The notes: a model not told the origin generated them from the letters alone. A stretch of DNA of 64,000 bases from Tamarix chinensis (GCA_030549775.1 CM060180.1:27981590-28045589), one strand, 5' to 3'. Counted from the first letter of the stretch, positions 48,301 through 60,049 are shown. Translations and numbers: made by a program.

Positions 48301-51012
48301 AGCAGGGACGAGCCACGCAGCTCGCGCCGCCGCTCGATCACCGGTGAGCATGGCTAACCACCGGCGAGCCAACCCTAGCCTCCGACGAAGCTTCCCCGGC
48401 CTTCCTTTGCCCCGATTTGTCGGTTTTTCATTTAGTATAATTTTCTGAAAAACCCTAATATGGATTTGATTAATTGAATGTGATTTAGCTTATGAAAATC
48501 TAAATTGATTGTTGTATTATGTATATATGTGCTGTAAGATTGATTTGGATATATTAATTGTATGGTTTGTGTTGAAAATTTGGGAAATTGAATTTTAGGT
48601 CGGGTTATGCCCAATTTTTTCGGATCCGTCCGATTTGGCGATTTTAGATAAATTGATTATACAAGACGTTTAAAAATGTATCTAATTTTATGTCGGAACC
48701 GTCAATTTGAGAAATTTATGCGGAATCAATCGGAATTCAATTCCTAGGTCAAAATTCTTGTGTAACGAAATTGGGTCATGTAATTGAGTTATTTCGCTCA
48801 ATTGATTTTACAATATCGTTTGAAATGTATTTAATTTCATATCGCAAGCTTTAATTTGGGAAAATTGTGCGTAATTAATCAGAATTGGATATTTAGGTCA
48901 AAACTCTTGCGAGTTCAAATTAGATTGTGTAATCAAGTTATTTTATTCAATTGACTATATAAATTACATTAGAGTATGTTTAATTACATTTCTGAACCGT
49001 CAATTGATATAATTTAGGAAGAATTGATCGAATTTGCGTTCCGGGCCCAAAAAGCCTAATTGTGCTAAATTGGGTATTTCTTTTATTGGTTTTGATCAAT
49101 TGATTATTTGATATGTTATAAAATGTGTTTAATTGCATTTCTAAACATCCAATTTGATTAAATTAATAGAATTCAACCAAATTGTATTTCCGGGCCTAAA
49201 ATCCTAGATTTTAAGTGAGATTATGAAATTGATCATGTGTATAATTGTTTTTCTAAAATTAAATTTGTAGAAATAGTTGAAATGATCCTAATTTCTTTCT
49301 AATACCTTTAATTTGAATTAATTAATTTGAATTACCCGAGTTTGTATTGTGGGCTTTAAAACCCTAATTTTGAAAATAGATAGTCTTAAATTGGTTACTA
49401 GAAAGATTGTTTTGTTGAAATTAATTATCTAGATTTATCTAAAATTAGTTTAATTATGTTTTAAAACTATCAATTTGAGGTAATCGAAGTGATTTGGTCG
49501 ATTTGTAGTTTAGGGATTTAAAAACCCTAATCTTCGGGGATTATTTTATAAAATTGATTTTTACTATGCGTCTTTTATCTAATCAATTTCTATCTTTGGG
49601 TTTTAAATCATTTAAGTTATGTTTTAATCTAATCGGCTTGGATTTAGTTCTATGCAAATGGTTGGTTTACCTATTTAGCTGTAAAACTTAATGAATAAGT
49701 TATTTTCGATAAATTAACTTATGATCGATTATTCTTTATCGATCTTTCCAAATTAATTTGAAATTTCCCGAGTGGTATTTGTATTAATCCGTTTTGATTT
49801 ATATTTAATCTTAAATCTTAATAGAGCTATGCTTTTAAGTCATAAGTTTTGGACACGTTTTCCAAGAAAGATCGTTTGTGTTTATTTAATTAATATGTGA
49901 ATTGTTTATTGATAAGATAGTTTCTAACCTAGTTCTGATTTCTATCGGCGATCTAGGAAATATTTATTGTGGATCCTCGAGCTAGTGATATCTCTCTCTC
50001 CCTCTTATCTCGCTTAGCTAGCTTCGGATCCAGGTAAGTCTCTACTTACCTCTACTTATGGGTGTTTAGTAAGGATGTGGCTAAGGCTGCTTGTGTGATA
50101 TGTGATCTACTTGCCTTGGATGCTTCGTACATATATACCATGTCCTGTTGTGTATCACATGTTTGACCTTAACGTGTTTTACACGTAGTGCAGCTTGGAG
50201 TTAAAGTATGTGGTATGTGTTTTTCTTATGACATGAATGTGATATCCGTATGTGGTGATTAGGATGTGCTGTGATATGATGTAACCCTCTATGACATGCA
50301 TGCTAGGGTGATTATGGTGGTGACATGGAGATGAAAGGACAAAAAGAAATGAATGGGAAGTGAGTTGCTAGAAGGGAGTGTAAGGGACCCGATTAGGGTT
50401 TTGGGAAGAATTAATAATCTAAAAAAAAGGAAAAAGTAAAAAATGTTTAAGGGTGAGTGAGGTGCCGGTTGAGAGTGAGAGTTTATGTTATAAGGAATGA
50501 TTATGGGTGTTTTGGGAGAGAAGAAATATTGGGTTAAAAGGAGAGGTTACTTGTGGGAGAAGAAAGGTGTCAGGGTTGGAGTGGCTAACTAGGGTTTTTC
50601 GATCACCTACGAAATCCATGAGTAAAGTGATATGATTTGGGATTGAACCTAAATGAGATGAGGTGTATGACAATAAATGAATTAATATTATTGAAGTAAG
50701 AGGAAGTTTGGTCATAGGTTTAATTAGGGTTTCAAGGGAAACCTTAGAGGCTAATAGCGGGTGGAGTTTGATGTCACGAGGTGTTGGGCCTTAACCCACA
50801 CCCTTAGGAGTTGGTTTTCATTATGTGAAAGTGTAAAGGGGAATGGATACTGAGGTGTGATAAGGGGCGCAAGAGTCCCAAGATATGGGACGGGCCCTCC
50901 TGCGAGGATAAATGTGGATATAGTTAGTCATATATGTCAAGGGTAGATACTTTCAAATAAGATATGTTAAGACACTAATCACTTAAAGAGGAAGATGTTG
51001 AGCCGGACCCAG

Positions 51013-51345
51013 ACCGGTCCACCGACGAATAATAGTGGCTAGGGCTGGGGTGCCCTACATGACCGGTCCACCGGCAATAATAGTGGCAGGGTATGTTAGC
51101 CTCATGACCGGTCCACCGGCTATAATAGTGGGGGATTCCGTGCTCAACAAACCGAATGTAATAACGATAAGACATTGGAAAGATACGAAGTAATTACAGT
51201 GAAACATCATGTGAGTCGGGGCCAGACCGGTCCACCGGCGAATAATAGTGGCAGGGTATGTTACCCTCATGACCGGTCCACCGGCTAAAATAGTGGCAGG
51301 GCATGACCCTCATGACAGTTCCACCGGCTATAATAGTGGGGTTCC
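51013..51345 (+). repeat. GGTCCACCGGC/ATAATAGTGGC repeat module in E
   Basis: Six units with ggtccaccg followed after a short gap by aataatagtggc or ataatagtggg (near 51,015, 51,064, 51,110, 51,228, 51,274 and 51,317, the last reading agttccaccggc). Units are better conserved than in B. Each core ggtccaccgg is itself near-palindromic. Confidence 0.85.
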
Positions 51346-52232
51346 CGCACTCACATGAATTGATAAAGACTATGATGTGAATCGACTATATTTACCATAG
51401 ATCTAAAGAATGAGTCTACTCGATCGGGGCTGAGCATGTCCCTAAGTAATGCTCGGGGCTAGACATGTCCCTAAGTAATTTCCGTGGGGCAAAATGCTCG
51501 ATTGGTTGGTTTAACATTACCCATAAATGCCCGCTTGATAAATGCTCGATTCGTCTTGGTTTGGTTTGGCGTTGACCAAAAATGCCTGGTTGGTTGGTTT
51601 AACATTATCTATAAATGCTTGGTTGGTTTATATGAATTTATTATCGGTTTAAGATGTTACATATGTTTCGCATGTTATTATATGTGTATGGTAGGGCTTA
51701 TGATGTGGGTATTGAGTAGGCATACTATTGTATCAACGTAATGCAACATGATTCGATATGCACTTGATGTTATAGTTTATGTCTTTCCCATAATATAGGG
51801 TATTGGGATTTACTCAGTATTGGACCCGTACTGATACTACCTTGGTTGAATGGGTCCTGTGATGATCCACTGATGGTGGGGAGCAGGCCTCTTGTACAGG
51901 TTTAAGATCGGATATTGTATTTGGGTGGAAGGCTTGACTTGAGTGAGTAGGCAATCCGGAATTTGATCCGTCGGGTTTTACCATGTTTAACCGTATTCCT
52001 CTTTGGAAGTTACAAGTGTTGTATTTGAAATTTCAAGGGTATTGTAATTAACTTTAAATTTCTCGTACTCTGATAAGCTTTTAAATTTCAGATTTATTCC
52101 ACAGGTTCTGCTGATTAATTCAGCGATGATTTTGTTTAGTGAATTTATTCACTTGCCATCTACTTGTGGATATCTCCTTGTGGGAGTTTATCCTCACGGC
52201 ATAGATATTTGAAATTTCGTTTGACAGGTTTA

Positions 52233-52288
52233 GCCTTGCATCTAGTATGAGATAAATGGTAGACATTTATCTTGTGCTAGATGTGGCG
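52233..52288 (+). other. Terminal hairpin of element E
   Basis: gcatctagtatgagataaatg and catttatcttgtgctagatg are inverted repeats separated by a five-base loop (gtaga), followed by tggcggtaacat. The stem is 20-21 bases with a few mismatches. Related hairpins occur at the equivalent end of elements I, H, B and D. Confidence 0.8.
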
Positions 52289-52384
52289 GTAACATTCTCC
52301 AAATTCTATTCTAGCTTCCGCTTTATTCTTTCAAAAAAAAAATTCAGGAGTGAAATTTGGGGGTGTTACACTATGCGAGTACGG

Positions 52385-52740
52385 GAACCCCACTATTATA
52401 GCCAGTGGATCGGTCACTTATAGGGAAATACACACCTAACCACTATTATAGCCGGTGGATCAGTCACTTATAGGGCAGAACTCCCTAGCCACTATTATAT
52501 TCCGGTGGATCAGTATGGACCCTACTCGCACAGTGCTCCACTGTAAGTACTTAATGTCTTTTATGTGTCTTAGCAGACTTAGGGTTTGGTTTCTTGAGCT
52601 TTGGATCCTCCACTATTATAGCCAAATGGAGCGGTCACTTATAGGGAAAAATGCACCTAACCACTATTATAGCCGGTGGATCGGTCACTTATAGGGCAGA
52701 ACACCCTAACCACTATTATATGCTGGTGGATCGATTTAGG
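52385..52740 (+). repeat. CCACTATTATA/GGTGGATCGG repeat module in C
   Basis: Units with ccactattatagccagtgg, ccactattatagccggtgg and ccactattatattccggtgg, each followed by atcggtcacttataggg or a variant (near 52,389, 52,441, 52,489, 52,609, 52,661 and 52,711). Reverse-strand equivalent of the modules in B and E. Confidence 0.85.
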
Positions 52741-53554
52741 CCCAGCTCAATAATCTTCCACTTTACATGATTAATGTCTTATAGTATCTTATTCAGAAGT
52801 TTCATCCTAGACATGCATGACTAACTCTCTCTACGCTTATCCTCCAAAAGGACCCATTCCATATTATGAGACTCCTACACCTCCTAACTTGTCCCAACAT
52901 CCTTTCCTCCTTTCCCTAATTCACACTAGAAGCCTAAATCCCAAGTGTGTGGGTCAATGCCCAATACCTTACACCTCCAAGTCCACTTACTACCTCACTC
53001 TAGAGTTTTCTCCATAAACCCTAATTTAGGCCTATGTGGCCCATCCCACTCCATCTCATACAACCCAAAATATTTTAACACCCCATCCTTAGATTCAACC
53101 CTCATCATCACACTTTACTCCCCAAGTGCACGTGTGATCACGAAACCCTATGTAGCCACACCAAACCCTAGCTGACCACACCAACCCTAGAATCCTCCTT
53201 TCCACATGTCAACCCTCCATTTCTCACCTTCCACTCTTATCTTTCCATGATTATCATGCTCACCCCTCACATGATAATTTCCATCCTCATCTCATACTCC
53301 ACTCACACTCATTTATTTATCCTTTTTTACCACCTTCTCATATTAGGGTTTTCTCCCAAACCCTAGTTCGGTCTCCTATGTACCCTCATACTGGTCCACG
53401 TACTATTTTTCACCCAAAGCCTTCAAACACCAAAACAACTCTTCCATTACCTTCCTTACACCCCAAGTTAACTTTTCATACGTAAATTTACCCCCTTGTA
53501 GACCCTATTCATCCCATGCAATCCTTCGAACTTTTTCATGCAAAACCATAAACA

Positions 53555-53668
53555 CCCCATGAAAACCCTAGATTCCTCCATATAAAACCCTAGATTCATA
53601 CATGCAAAACCCTAGACTATTCCATGCAAAACCCTAGATTCTTTCATGCGAAACCCTAGATTCTTCCA
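53555..53668 (+). repeat. Telo-box minisatellite in C
   Basis: Five units of about 27 bases with the core aaaaccctagattc and a catgcaaaaccctag spacer variant (53,564, 53,586, 53,610, 53,630 and 53,650). AAACCCTA is the plant telo-box. Confidence 0.8.
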
Positions 53669-54289
53669 CTCATGGATCATGAAATTTTTGGGTCAACCCA
53701 TATCCCTTAGTCAACTTATTCCCCTTTGGTCAACTTACTTCCCTATTTTCCTTTTTCATCCTTTCATCCTATATAGTCACATTACTTATCCTAGCATGCA
53801 TGTCCTAAAGGGCCACAACACATCATATCATAATTATAGTTTATACACATTATACACATGCCATAAGATAACACATGACCATACCTCAACTTCAAAGTTA
53901 CGCTAAACATAAAATAGTTATAACGATAAGCATAAGATACGTAACATATCCTAAAACATGGCATACAAGGTATATAAAACAAATAACACACATAAGGCCT
54001 CAGCTATACCCTTACCTAACACAACACCGGTCTTGGAGCACGCTCCTATGCCTCCTTAGGGTTTTGACTGGTTTCACTTATAAGAGGGAAAAGCTAAGGA
54101 TTAGGTTCCCTCCTACCAAAAATACTAATATTTCCTATTTTATTATAAGATTAGGGTTATAGATAAAATAATAACATAATAGTAGTAACACTAACTAATT
54201 ACTAATTTTGCTAAGGATAAAAGTAATAATAGTAATATTGGAAAAGATGATAATATAAGGTTTGAAGATTTTACCCTAATAATAACGAT

Positions 54290-54304
54290 GTTGATGATGA
54301 TGAT

Positions 54305-54349
<45 letters not shown>

Positions 54350-54414
54350 AATAATAATAATAATAAGGGTATAATTTGAAATAATATAAAATAAGGGCTT
54401 CAACCCTTCGCCAA

Positions 54415-54452
<38 letters not shown>

Positions 54453-54665
54453 TAATAATAATAATAATAATCCATAATAATAATGATGATGATGATGATG
54501 ATAATAATGGTATTAATCAAAAATAATATGAAATAGGGTTTCGACCCTGCATTGAATAATAATAATAATAATAATAATAATTAAAATAAAGACAAAATAG
54601 GGCTTTGACCCTTAATAGTGATAATAATAACCATAATAACCATAATAATAATAATAATATGTAAT
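54290..54665 (+). repeat. Microsatellite cluster in C
   Basis: Successive gat, aac (about 54,305-54,347), aat/taa (54,347-54,365; 54,416-54,475), gat (54,484-54,503) and taa (54,556-54,580; 54,620-54,660) runs, separated by gggcttcaacccttc, ggtttcgaccctgc and gggctttgaccctt phrases. These phrases show that the cluster itself is a decayed tandem repeat of about 120 bases with microsatellite growth in each unit. Confidence 0.85.
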
Positions 54666-56169
54666 TAATATAAATAAAGCTTAATAAATTAGGGTTTAAG
54701 GGTTGAGAGGGTTTAGAGTACCACCTTGGGTTGGCGATGACTGGCGGCACCGGTGGTGGTGCACGGCTGCGGTGGTAGTGGTAGGCTAAAGGGAAGAAAA
54801 TAGGGATAGTTGAATGCTGGAAATAAGATAAGGGGAATAGGGGTGGAAGTTGGGGTGATTGAGATTGCCCAGGTGAGGAGGGTTGGAATGAGGGTGGTGG
54901 TGGTGGCAGCGCATGGTAGCGGTTGTGGTGGCCGAGAATGGAAGAAAGGGAGGAAGGGAGGAGGAGAGGGAGGAAGGGAAAAAGGAGGGTAGGGGAGGTA
55001 GAGGAAGGTCTGTAGGGTAATTTGGGAGGTGTAGAAGGTGGTGGTTGTGACGAAAGTGGTGGCAAATTGTGGTGCTAACAGCGGCGGAGGTGGAAGTAAG
55101 GTTGATTGGGAAGGAGACTTTGCACGACCATGGTGGCTAGTGCAAGGCAAATCGAGGACGGAGGGTGGTATAGTTAGGTAGAGGGTGATGCATGGAGTGG
55201 TGTTGTGGGTAGCTCGAGTGGCGGCGCTGGGTGACGGCGGTAGAAAGGGCGTCTGATCGGGCGGTGGTGCAAATGGGTAATTTTTCTAGGTTGAAATCAA
55301 AAGCTCAAACTGAGCTAGTTATGGGAGTATTTATAGATCTAGAAGAGGGATAAGGTCAGAGGGGAGATGCGATAATAGGGACAAGTAGGTGGGAACGCTC
55401 CGGCTGGTGGCTACAAGCTGACGTAGGTTAGCTCATGGCAGGGGGTGATTAGCCATGGAGAGGGAAAATTACATGACAAGAAAGGGAGGGTTGGTTGGGT
55501 CGAATGGTAGGAGAGTTAGCAGGGAAGAGAGAGGAGAGAATAGGCCGGTTAGTGACGTGGTCGGCGGCGAGAATTTTGGGGGAGTTGTAGGCTGTAACGA
55601 GGAAGGAAGAAGAAGGTAAGGGACTAGGCGGTCCGAGAAAAAGAAAGAAAATAAGAGGAGAAAACTAGACCGGCTAGGAGAGAAAAAAAATATGTGATGC
55701 GGGCGTTGGCTGCACGGAAAGAAGGAAAGGGGAGAGGGGTTTGGCCGTTGGGCTGGCCTAGGTCGGGGGAGGAGGAAGAACAAAAGAAAAGAAGAAGAAG
55801 GAAAAAGGAAGAAAAAGGAAAGAAAAGAAAAAAAGGAAAGGAAAAAAGGGAAAAAGAAAAATAGGTGGGTTGGGATATTTAGAATATTTTGGTATTTTGA
55901 AATATTTAAAAATAATAATATTTTAATAAAATAATATTTAATTTCCTTTTTAGGCTAATTTATGATTTTTAAAAGATTTTTCATAAATTTCATTTTAATT
56001 AGTAAAACACCCTAATTTTTCCTAATTAAAATATTTATTATTTTCTTATTGATTTACCCTGATTAATTCCCTTTTATTTTAATAAAAATAATTAATTTAA
56101 TTAATTTTCAAAATAAATCCTTAATTAGCTATAATTTTTAAATTAGGATTTTTGGGGTATTTCATATAT

Positions 56170-56289
56170 AGATATGCTTTTGGCTTACAACTTGGTTAGT
56201 ATCCTTCTCATGATTAAAATATGACTTCAAAATAATTATTATATTTTGACCTAGTGGTAGGTTTTGATTTCCCTATGCATGAAAAACGT
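56170..56289. other. Segment after C, before MULE resumes
   Basis: About 120 bases that belong either to the end of X or to the right MULE. No motif allows a decision. The MULE reading is secure from about 56,330 on. Confidence 0.3.
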
Positions 56290-57640
56290 GGCATATCTCT
56301 ACATCTGATACAATATGAGTATGAGACCTACTTAAATCCTTATAAGGAGAGGTTTGTTTTTGTGTGTGTTGATAAAATTATTTATTTTGACACTTATAAA
56401 ACCAAAAAGTAAATTGAAGTTGTTGTGAGTGATTAATTATATTTTGAAATTCTAATAATAGGGTGAAAAGTGAACATAGTAAGTTAAAAAAATATATATC
56501 ATCATCACATATATGTTTTGAGATATTATCAACACATTGATAAGGCTCCCATTTAACGAGGTGAAAAAAGTTTTGGAGCAGTCATGGATTATTATTCCAC
56601 ATTACTACACATATCGTATATTGTTCGAGGAGGTCATGTCTATTATATTTCATGAGCCCTGTACTTGATTAAGGAGAAGAATAAGAGATCTAATATGACT
56701 GGTTTTGACCCCTTAAAATGAGGGTGTTACTACAAGTTCTACCATGCACATACTAGATATTTTGTCACAAGTGAGATCATCAACCCATCCCCTTATTGAT
56801 AGAGCATCAATTGTGGAAGTTTGTCACTTTTGTCATACCAAGTGAAGAAATGTTTTATTTTGATGATTCATTTGCTAATCCATCTATATGCCCCCTTTAT
56901 TCTAAAAGTATGTCTAAGGTGTAAATCATGATTGCCCATTCAAACCTGTGATACTATTCTAATCTAATTGATGAGATTATCAAACCCACTACGATAAGTT
57001 TGATAGAGTCGGATGATTCACAAAACAAAGGTTGTCCTAGTATTAACATAATAAAGGAACCATTAGAGTGGGAGTACACAAAGCTCGCTTATTCAAAATA
57101 ACCTATTGAGTGAGGTTCATATGGTTCAGGACATGACTGTTCTTCTCCTAGTAGAGGTTGTTTTTCCCCTGGTTAATCACGTTGAGGGAGAAGTACTAGT
57201 GGGGGGACTCATCACCCCATTCATGATTTCTATTGATCCTATGATATTGAGGCAACGATAATCCCATACGTAAAATCACAGTGTGATGTTATAGGTGATG
57301 TAAATTATGGATTTAAAACAACTACACTGCAACTCCTGGGCAACAAGGAAGAATGACCACATGTTAGATCCATGATGTATAAGGAATTGGTGACTCATCA
57401 AGGATTGTATGGGAATGCTTCTATAGTTCTTATTGTTGAAAACATGTAACACTTGGTGCATGGGGGGAAATAAGCTCTGATGGATATATGGTGGCAGCAA
57501 CCCAACTTTAAATATCTCTTCTCTCGACATATGATGTGGTCTTTATTTTCTTGAGTTATTTGGGATCAATTACATGTTCACCGCACAAAGCTCCCACCAA
57601 ATTACCAATGATATAATTGAATCATTACCACCTTAAGTGT
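56290..57640 (+). pseudogene. MULE transposase C-terminal half and OTU-like domain, right arm
   Basis: TYLNPYKERFVFVCVDKI at about 56,327 picks up the transposase where the left copy has LNPYKK.FVSIWLDKI. The blocks EIINPSP (about 56,784) and VMSIIFHEP (56,634) also have partners in the left arm. From about 57,255 an OTU-like cysteine protease relic follows: QCDVIGDVNYGFKTTTLQLLG (in two parts), EEWPHVRSMMYKELVTHQGLYGN, WWQQPNFKYLFSRHMMWS and LPPNYQ. OTU enzymes use Cys, His and Asp to cleave ubiquitin links; here DGNC reads DVNY, so the catalytic Cys is replaced. Stops occur at several sites. The order transposase-OTU equals that of the left arm. Confidence 0.72.
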
Positions 57641-58499
57641 TAACAATTTGTCACACTACGTATATATATGTCTCTTACTCACTAATACAACATACATTTT
57701 TCTTTCATACTATATATTAATCACACTCATGTCACAATACTTTATATGCTTGTATTTAACCTTGATGGAAAATGAAATGCTATTGCCTATATCTAATAAG
57801 TGACACATGCATGTTAATCCAAGCATTTATAGATGGTACAAGTCATATCATGATCTCATTTAGTCATACCAAAATGGAATGGGTTTGGTTGTCAACCAAG
57901 GGAAAAACTTTGGTTGATGATTTATTTTGTGTTGTAATGACTTTGGATTTCCATTAAGTATTTTGTTGCAAAATTTTGTGTACTTGTTGATGAATATCCA
58001 TGATAATTATTAAAAATATTATGGTAAAGAAACACAAATTATCAAATAAAAAAATTAAATAAAAATACAGGGAACAAATGTTATGCTAACTGTCATCAAA
58101 ATCATCACCTATAAAGGGTTGGCCGGCCTCCTCCTCTTCACTAGAGAAGAGTCTAAGTTTTATCATCACAAAATAGCCCTTCTTCACCTTATCAAAACTA
58201 ACATCTTTATCAATTGTACCCTTATTCTCTTATTTGACCTAGTAGTTGTGTCCACCCATCAGTTCATTATTTATCTCTATGATTGTCCTAATGTATGGGG
58301 CGTCACTCAATCCTTTATCTACTACTACACAATTGAATAATGGGTGGGTATAAAGGCGGGACAAGGAAAGGTAGTGACTTGAGGCATCATGTTGATATAT
58401 TGATATATGAAAATTAGAAGACGATATCTAGTCGATGATATTACTAAACATCCTAAAATGATGCACAACTGGAGAAATATGCCTTATATCTCTTTATGT
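57641..58499. other. Spacer between OTU and PMD relics
   Basis: AT-rich. Plus-strand open frames at 57,772-57,957 and 58,083-58,340 have no motif I recognise. They may be remnants of the end of the transposase-OTU gene or of the convergent PMD gene's 3' region. Confidence 0.35.
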
Positions 58500-60049
58500 T
58501 TGTACTACATTAGAATCAATGAGTTGGTATAATAGAAGGGATCGGGATGAGCTGGGGGTAGTCAAATTGATGGGCAGCTCAATTTAATATTTACGACTCC
58601 ATAATATTCATGAAGCGCGAGCCATTTTGGTACATCAACTCATGTTGTCTAATCAACAAATCTTTATCAAATGGTAAGAAATCAGCATACAAATTCATGT
58701 AAAGTAAAAAATTAATACTATTTATAACATTTACTACAATTCAAAGCCACCAATAAAGCATTTCACTCACTTGTTGCGCCCTTAGTGCATCAAGTTGTCT
58801 TCTTTACTGAATTTGGTCATCCACTAACTTAGGGGGAACATTTGATGAAAAGTCTCTTATCTCATCATTACATCATTGTTTGATGGCTTATATGTATGAG
58901 AAAAACATCCAACAAAAGCTAGTAAAATACTTGTAAATCCACATCTGTGCACAATTATAACGAGCACATAATAACTTAAACAACTTACAACTTTTATAAC
59001 TAATAATTATTAATAAATAATTAACTCTAATAGTGTGATGCAACCACCTAGCTTCTTGCACCTAGCCCTAGCTGTTATTCCAAGCTGCCTATATAAAATG
59101 CTAAAGTACCAAATCTAAGTGCTCGATTGCCTAACCTAGTAATATTGGTTACTAATATTAGCATTGATAATGGAGAATGGATGTTAGAATTTTCTACAAA
59201 AAGTGTGCAAGAAAGAAGCTACCGAAAATAAAATCAGGTATAAGACTCATCATGGGAGACCCACTCAATCATAAGCTTAAAAATAATATTATCCAATGTG
59301 ACTAAAGACCCTTCACAAAATCCGCCTTCACCATCACCTTGGGTTTACTCCACATGTCTGCCAAAAGCTCCACAACATCACCATCACTAAGAAAATGATT
59401 GCTAGTACACTACTACCCATGGCAATTGAAATCCATGATGTAAAGCATGTCATGTAGAGTAATAGTCATCTCATTGGATGGAAGGTGGAAGCTATTAGTC
59501 TTTAGGTGTCACCTTTCAACAAAACTAAATATGAATGGAGCATTATGGTGGTTGAGGTATGTGTCACATAGATGCTTCAAGCATGTAGTCTCAATGTGAT
59601 CGAAGGTAGGGTTAATGCTAGCATCGGCCTTGGTGATCTTCTCAAACTTTTTATCCTTGACTGAACCCTCAACATAGGGCGTGGTTCCTACAAAAAAAAG
59701 AATGTTAGAATAATGAATTACATGGTAAAAAATAACCAATATTTATAATAATAAAACAAATACCTAGCTACTTATTCCATATGGAGTATGCCATATGACC
59801 CTTAAAGCTATTCAAAAGGTTGGAAATTAGTGAACATCCACGCATCAATCTTGTCAATCACCACTTGTTATTTGATGATAATGAGGAAGTAAATCATGTT
59901 TCATGTTCAAATGTACTAGTACCGGCAAAATCTCCATTGCTATAGACATCATAGTCCTCATTGTGTGGTATGTGATCTATGTTTCAAGTACAAGGTGCTT
60001 TTTGATGCTTTGTAGCAGCTCGTGCTCTAGCACTAGCGGTAACCATCCT
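58500..60049 (-). pseudogene. Plant mobile domain (PMD) protein relic, right arm
   Basis: Starts near 60,045 with MVTASARARAATKHQKAP, similar to the left copy. The long exon near 59,739-59,430 reads HIETTCLKHLCDTYLNHHN, then FVER followed in an adjacent frame by TNSFHLPSNEMTITLHDM, the hallmark PMD block (TxTFHLPxGEMTITLxDV). Around 59,230-59,080 come LLSCTLFVENSN and a YIGSLE.QLGLGARS-like segment matching the YRQL region. C-terminal pieces extend to about 58,500. Several stops and a GT-AG-like break near 59,500. It converges with the transposase-OTU relic, as in the left arm. LTR-like F interrupts the 5' end at 60,050. Confidence 0.75.

Larger units (their letters stand above)
47153..52370 (+). 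mobile_element. LTR-like element E (5.22 kb) inserted in C
   Basis: Begins tgtaataacccgtattt and ends tttgggggtgttaca; perfect 5-bp duplication ctatg at 47,148-47,152 and 52,371-52,375. Joining the flanks restores a sequence (..ctatgcgagtacggg) that matches D near 63,980 (..catgtaagtacgggg). Inside: AT-rich start, CT-rich block with a cagcagtgcgcaag duplication (48,010-48,420), a long AT-rich part with decayed repeats (48,600-49,900), ggtccaccggc/ataatagtggc repeats (51,013-51,345), a gatttactcagta box (51,808), and a terminal hairpin (52,233-52,288). No coding domain. Likely solo LTR. Confidence 0.82.
46454..56164 (-). mobile_element. LTR-like element C (4.49 kb net) holding E
   Basis: Begins tttaacaccccaaaatt and ends ggggtatttca, drifted forms of TGTAACACCC and GGGTGTTACA, with a perfect 5-bp duplication tatat at 46,449-46,453 and 56,165-56,169. 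Inside: tgctcatgggaatgagca (46,926), ccactatta..ggtggatcgg repeats (52,389-52,740), a telo-box-rich repeat (53,555-53,665), microsatellites (54,290-54,660) and a purine-rich right part (54,730-55,860). Similar to D at the window end (shared cagccc.acctgatgcctcata block). No gag-pol. Confidence 0.78.
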
